Under the pieces are notes generated by a model that had not been told where the DNA came from, did not search any database, and saw only the letters and a program-made list of their open reading frames with translations. 64,000 bases of DNA from UBA7703 sp034926785. GTDB lineage: Bacteria; Bacillota; Clostridia; Christensenellales; CAG-138. A program made the position numbers and the translations under genes. Where the stretch lies: NCBI GenBank assembly GCA_034926785.1, contig JAYFQU010000015.1, forward strand, positions 1 to 64,000, written 5' to 3'. Positions 60,604-64,000 of the stretch are shown in pieces (position 1 is the first letter of the stretch; every line of letters starts with the position of its first letter).

Positions 60604-62718
60604 ATGTCAGAATCATTGGTGATCGTAGAGTCGCCCGCGAAGGCGAAGACGATTGGAAAATTCTTAGGAAATAAATTTAAGGTGGTCGCGTCAAACGGAC
60701 ACGTGCGCGATTTGCCTAAGAGTCAGCTCGGCGTCAAGATTGAGAACAACTTTGAGCCGAAATATATTACCTTGCGCGGCCGGGGCGATGTCCTCGAACG
60801 CATCCGCAAGGAGGCCAAGACCGCCGAGAAAGTGTATCTCGCGACCGACCCTGATCGGGAAGGGGAAGCCATCAGCTGGCATCTGGCGCAGGTGCTTAAC
60901 CTCGACGAGGCGAGCAAGTGCCGCATTGTGTTCAACGAGATCACCGCAACCGCGGTGAAAAACTCTATCAAGGGGGCGCGCGCCATCGATATGCGCCTCG
61001 TGAACGCGCAGCAGGCGCGGCGGATTCTCGACCGTCTGGTCGGCTATGAAATCAGCCCGATCCTTTGGAGAAAGGTGCGCAAAGGCCTCTCCGCCGGACG
61101 CGTGCAGAGCGTTGCGACGCGCATCATCTGCGACCGTGAGGCCGAGATTCGCGCATTTGTGCCGGAGGAATACTGGAACATTACCGCGAAGCTTCGCGAG
61201 ATCGCAACAAAGAAAACCTTTGAAGCGAAATATTATGGGGAGAACGGAACCAAGCGCGATATCTGCAACGAGGCGGATGCCAAGGAAGTCTTAGCGCGCA
61301 TTGAGCATAACCTCTTTGCAATCACCGATGTAAAAGAGGGCGTAAAATCACGCCACCCCGCGCCGCCGTTTACGACGAGCAGCCTGCAGCAGGAAGCTTC
61401 GCGTAAGCTTGGCTTTACCACCAAGCGCACGATGATGATTGCCCAGCAGCTCTACGAGGGCATCGAGATTGGCGGAAAAGGCGCGGTGGGTTTGATCTCC
61501 TATATCCGTACGGACTCCGTCCGCATCGCGGCCGAGGCGCAGCAGGCTGCGCGCGCGTTTATCGCGGGACGATTTGGCGAAAAGTACATTCCGGAGAAAC
61601 CGAATTTTTATAAGGGTCGCGACAACGCGCAGGACGCGCACGAGGCAATCCGCCCGACGAGCGTGGATAACGAACCCTCAGCCATCAAGGATCACCTATC
61701 GGGTGAGCAATTCCGCCTCTATAAGCTCATCTACGAGCGTTTCCTCGCGAGCCAGATGAGCGACGCAACCTTCGCCACCACGCAGGTGTCGCTGGAGTGC
61801 GCCGGTGCAACGTTCCGCGCAAACGGAATCCGCACGATTTTCGATGGCTTTACTGCGATTTATACCGAAGGGCGCGACGACGCGCAGGAGAAGGAGACCA
61901 CCCTGCCGGAGCTTGCCGCGGGCGAAACCTGCAAGGCGGAGAAGCTCGAAAGCGAGCAGAAATTCACCCAACCGCCGGCGCGTTATACCGAAGCAACGTT
62001 GGTCAAGGCGCTGGAGGAAAAGGGAATCGGAAGGCCAAGCACCTATTCTCCGACGATTTCCACCATAGTCGACCGCGGATACATTGCGCGCGAAAAGAAG
62101 CAGTTGGTGCCGACGGAACTGGGTTTCGTTGTCAATCGATTTATGTTGGAGAACTTCGACGAAATCGTGGATGTTCAGTTTACCGCCATGATGGAAGGCG
62201 AACTGGACGGCGTGGAAGAAGATAAGGTTGCCTGGGTGGATGTGCTGGGCAAATTCTACGGCCCATTCCACGAAAAGGTTGCGATTGCGCTCGAAAAAGC
62301 ACCGCCGGAAAAGATCCCGGATGAAGTTTCGGATGTTGTCTGCGAGAAATGCGGTGCGATGATGGTCTATAAACTCGGACGGTTCGGGAAATTCCTCGCC
62401 TGCCCGAACTTCCCGACCTGCCGAAACACGAAGGCGATTGTCGAAAAGATCGATGTGCCCTGCCCCAAATGCGGTGCGGCGCTGATCAAGAGAAAGAGCA
62501 AGCGTGGCAAGGCGTTTTACGGCTGCGAAAAATATCCTGAGTGTGATTTTGTCTCCTGGGACAAACCCACCAAGATGGCATGCCCGCAGTGCGGCGGCAT
62601 GATGGTGCAGAAGATCGGGCAAAACGGCAGCTACATCGCCTGCATGAACAAGGACTGCGGCTATATTCACCGCAACACGAAAAAGAGCAAGGAAGAAAAA
62701 GAGGTCGAAGCGGAATGA
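60604..62718 (+). CDS. topA: DNA topoisomerase I
   Basis: A 704-residue type IA topoisomerase that relaxes negative supercoils. The TOPRIM domain begins SLVIVESPAKAKTIGKFLG and includes TDPDREGEAISWHL. The active-site tyrosine is Y300 in GLISYIRTDSVR, and GIGRPSTYSPTI is the later conserved motif. Three C-terminal four-cysteine zinc ribbons follow, each starting C-x2-C (CEKCGAM, CPKCGAA, CPQCGGM). The ATG at 60604 follows GGGAGG. Its last bases overlap trmFO (ATGA). Confidence 0.98.
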   Translation: MSESLVIVESPAKAKTIGKFLGNKFKVVASNGHVRDLPKSQLGVKIENNFEPKYITLRGRGDVLERIRKEAKTAEKVYLATDPDREGEAISWHLAQVLNLDEASKCRIVFNEITATAVKNSIKGARAIDMRLVNAQQARRILDRLVGYEISPILWRKVRKGLSAGRVQSVATRIICDREAEIRAFVPEEYWNITAKLREIATKKTFEAKYYGENGTKRDICNEADAKEVLARIEHNLFAITDVKEGVKSRHPAPPFTTSSLQQEASRKLGFTTKRTMMIAQQLYEGIEIGGKGAVGLISYIRTDSVRIAAEAQQAARAFIAGRFGEKYIPEKPNFYKGRDNAQDAHEAIRPTSVDNEPSAIKDHLSGEQFRLYKLIYERFLASQMSDATFATTQVSLECAGATFRANGIRTIFDGFTAIYTEGRDDAQEKETTLPELAAGETCKAEKLESEQKFTQPPARYTEATLVKALEEKGIGRPSTYSPTISTIVDRGYIAREKKQLVPTELGFVVNRFMLENFDEIVDVQFTAMMEGELDGVEEDKVAWVDVLGKFYGPFHEKVAIALEKAPPEKIPDEVSDVVCEKCGAMMVYKLGRFGKFLACPNFPTCRNTKAIVEKIDVPCPKCGAALIKRKSKRGKAFYGCEKYPECDFVSWDKPTKMACPQCGGMMVQKIGQNGSYIACMNKDCGYIHRNTKKSKEEKEVEAE

Positions 62719-64000
62719 GCGAAGCGCGCGTCCTTGTCATAGGCGCGGGTCTTGCCGGCTGCGAGGCGGCTTACCAGCTTGCCAAACGGGGCATCGCGGT
62801 CGATCTGTATGAGATGAAACCGCAGAAGATGAGCCCCGCGCATCATAGCGCGGACTTCTGCGAACTGGTCTGCAGCAATTCTTTGCGATCCGACCGGATT
62901 GAAAATGCGGTTGGACTGCTCAAGGCGGAGTTACGGGAGCTTGGCTCGCTCGTGCTGTCCATTGCGGACGAAACGCGCGTTCCCGCGGGCGGCGCGCTCG
63001 CGGTGGACCGCGAGGGATTTGCCGCCAGGGTAACGGAGGTCATTCGCTCCCATCCAAACATCACCGTGCATAACGAGGAAATCGACCGTGTGCCGGATGC
63101 GCCTGCAATTATCGCGACCGGCCCGCTGACCGCGGACGCGCTCGCGGAGGATATCGCGCGGATGACGGGAGAACCGCTGCACTTTTACGATGCGGCGGCG
63201 CCGATTGTCACATACGATTCGCTTGATCGGGCCAAGGTATTCCGCGCATCGCGCTATGGGCGCGGGGATGATTATCTCAACTGCCCTATGACGCGGGAGG
63301 AATACACCGCCTTTTATCAGGCGCTGATCTCCGCCGAAACCGCGGATCTGCACGCCTTCGAAACGCCTCGCGTGTTTGAGGGGTGCATGCCCGTCGAGGT
63401 GATGGCAAAGCGCGGGGAGCAGACGCTCTGCTACGGCCCGCTCAAACCCGTCGGGCTCGAAATGGACGGCCGGGAACCCTATGCAGTGGTTCAGCTGCGG
63501 CAGGACGACAAGGACGGCAGGCTCTTTAACATTGTGGGGTTTCAGACCAACCTCAAATTTGCGGAGCAGAGGCGCGTCTTTGGTCTCATTCCGGGGTTGG
63601 AGCATGCGGAGTTTGCGCGGTATGGCGTGATGCACCGCAATACATTTCTCAATTCGCCAAAGCTTTTGGATTACGATTATCAGATGCGTTCGCATCCCGG
63701 CCTGTACTTTGCCGGCCAGATGACAGGGGTGGAAGGTTATGTGGAATCCGCCTCCAGCGGGTTTGTCGCGGCGTTGTCGCTCGCAAACCGGATCGCCGGG
63801 AAACCACCCGTGGATTTTTCCGATAAGACTGCAATCGGCTCGCTGGGGCACTATGTATCCGGATATGTTGGAGATGATTTTCAGCCGATGAACGTCACCT
63901 TCGGCATCATGGACAGCCTACCGCAGCGGATCCGTAAAAAGACGGAGCGGTATGGAAAAATCGCGGAACGCGCGCTTGCGACGATCCGGGAGATCAAGGC
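62715..64000 (+). CDS. trmFO: Methylenetetrahydrofolate-tRNA-(uracil-5-)-methyltransferase TrmFO (partial, cut by window end)
   Basis: The frame from ATG 62715 is open to the window end, 428 codons, so only a short C-terminus is missing (family length is about 435-450). It is a folate/FAD-dependent enzyme that makes m5U54 in tRNA in most Bacillota. The FAD motif VLVIGAGLAGCEAAYQLAKRG is at the start (quoted in part), with VCSNSLRSD, CPMTREEY, GCMPVEVMAKRG and GQMTGVEGYVESASSG further on. It overlaps the topA stop, the conserved topA-trmFO pair. Confidence 0.97.
   Translation, partial: MSEARVLVIGAGLAGCEAAYQLAKRGIAVDLYEMKPQKMSPAHHSADFCELVCSNSLRSDRIENAVGLLKAELRELGSLVLSIADETRVPAGGALAVDREGFAARVTEVIRSHPNITVHNEEIDRVPDAPAIIATGPLTADALAEDIARMTGEPLHFYDAAAPIVTYDSLDRAKVFRASRYGRGDDYLNCPMTREEYTAFYQALISAETADLHAFETPRVFEGCMPVEVMAKRGEQTLCYGPLKPVGLEMDGREPYAVVQLRQDDKDGRLFNIVGFQTNLKFAEQRRVFGLIPGLEHAEFARYGVMHRNTFLNSPKLLDYDYQMRSHPGLYFAGQMTGVEGYVESASSGFVAALSLANRIAGKPPVDFSDKTAIGSLGHYVSGYVGDDFQPMNVTFGIMDSLPQRIRKKTERYGKIAERALATIREIK

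Noticed and set aside
60444..60674. Short open frame before and into topA
   Set aside because: It spans the topA promoter and start in another frame, lacks a ribosome site and resembles nothing known.

Overview
The window reads as chromosome from a GC-rich member of the Bacillota, most like class Clostridia. This rests on gene content and order: rapZ/whiA, sepF-divIVA, smc-ftsY-ylxM-ffh, rimP-nusA-ylxR-ylxQ-infB-rbfA, rpsO-pnp-M16 peptidase, plsX-acpP-rnc and dprA-topA-trmFO. Many genes use TTG or GTG starts behind strong Shine-Dalgarno sequences. I see no rRNA, tRNA, prophage or CRISPR array, so I do not name a genus.

Layout. Positions 1-141 are the right end of an IS3-family insertion sequence (last 26 codons of the transposase plus a terminal inverted repeat). 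From 201 to 8884 all genes are on the minus strand: a SAM methyltransferase, an RlmD-type rRNA methyltransferase, dnaE, whiA, rapZ and murB. The usual rapZ-yvcK-whiA order lacks yvcK here. From 9.0 to 15.7 kb is the accessory part: an unknown membrane-anchored protein, a family-6 uracil/hypoxanthine DNA glycosylase (minus), an ABC exporter frameshifted in a G6 run, a membrane-anchored barnase with its barstar inhibitor, and a HEAT-repeat membrane protein next to a glycosyltransferase-2 that has lost its catalytic motifs. A 44-bp palindrome follows.

From about 16 kb to the right end every gene is on the plus strand. 16-19.7 kb: pseudouridine synthase; OadG/biotin carrier/carboxyltransferase subunits of a sodium-pump decarboxylase without the beta subunit; PgsA. 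19.8-32.4 kb: the rimP-nusA-infB-rbfA-nrnA-truB-ribF run, then rpsO-pnp and an M16 peptidase. 32.4-37.9 kb: dUTPase-like, HlyD-like, PLP-binding YggS, SepF, DivIVA and YgiQ. 38-45.8 kb: yceD-rpmF, plsX, acpP, rnc-smc-ftsY. 45.9-52.8 kb: ylxM-ffh-rpsP-khpA-rimM-trmD, an EamA transporter inserted before rplS, then rbgA-rnhB-yraN. 52.9-57.2 kb: a 1276-residue tandem GT-C glycosyltransferase fusion with a GtrA flippase. 57.5-64 kb: comM, dprA, topA and trmFO (cut by the window end).

Most of the window is ribosome assembly, translation, RNA decay, protein targeting, division and lipid-precursor genes in conserved clusters. The less ordinary parts are the 9-16 kb accessory block, the tandem GT-C/GtrA surface glycosylation pair, the Gln-Gly-rich repeat in IF-2, and several structured intergenic regions. 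Functional calls come from recognising family motifs in the translations; no database search was run.
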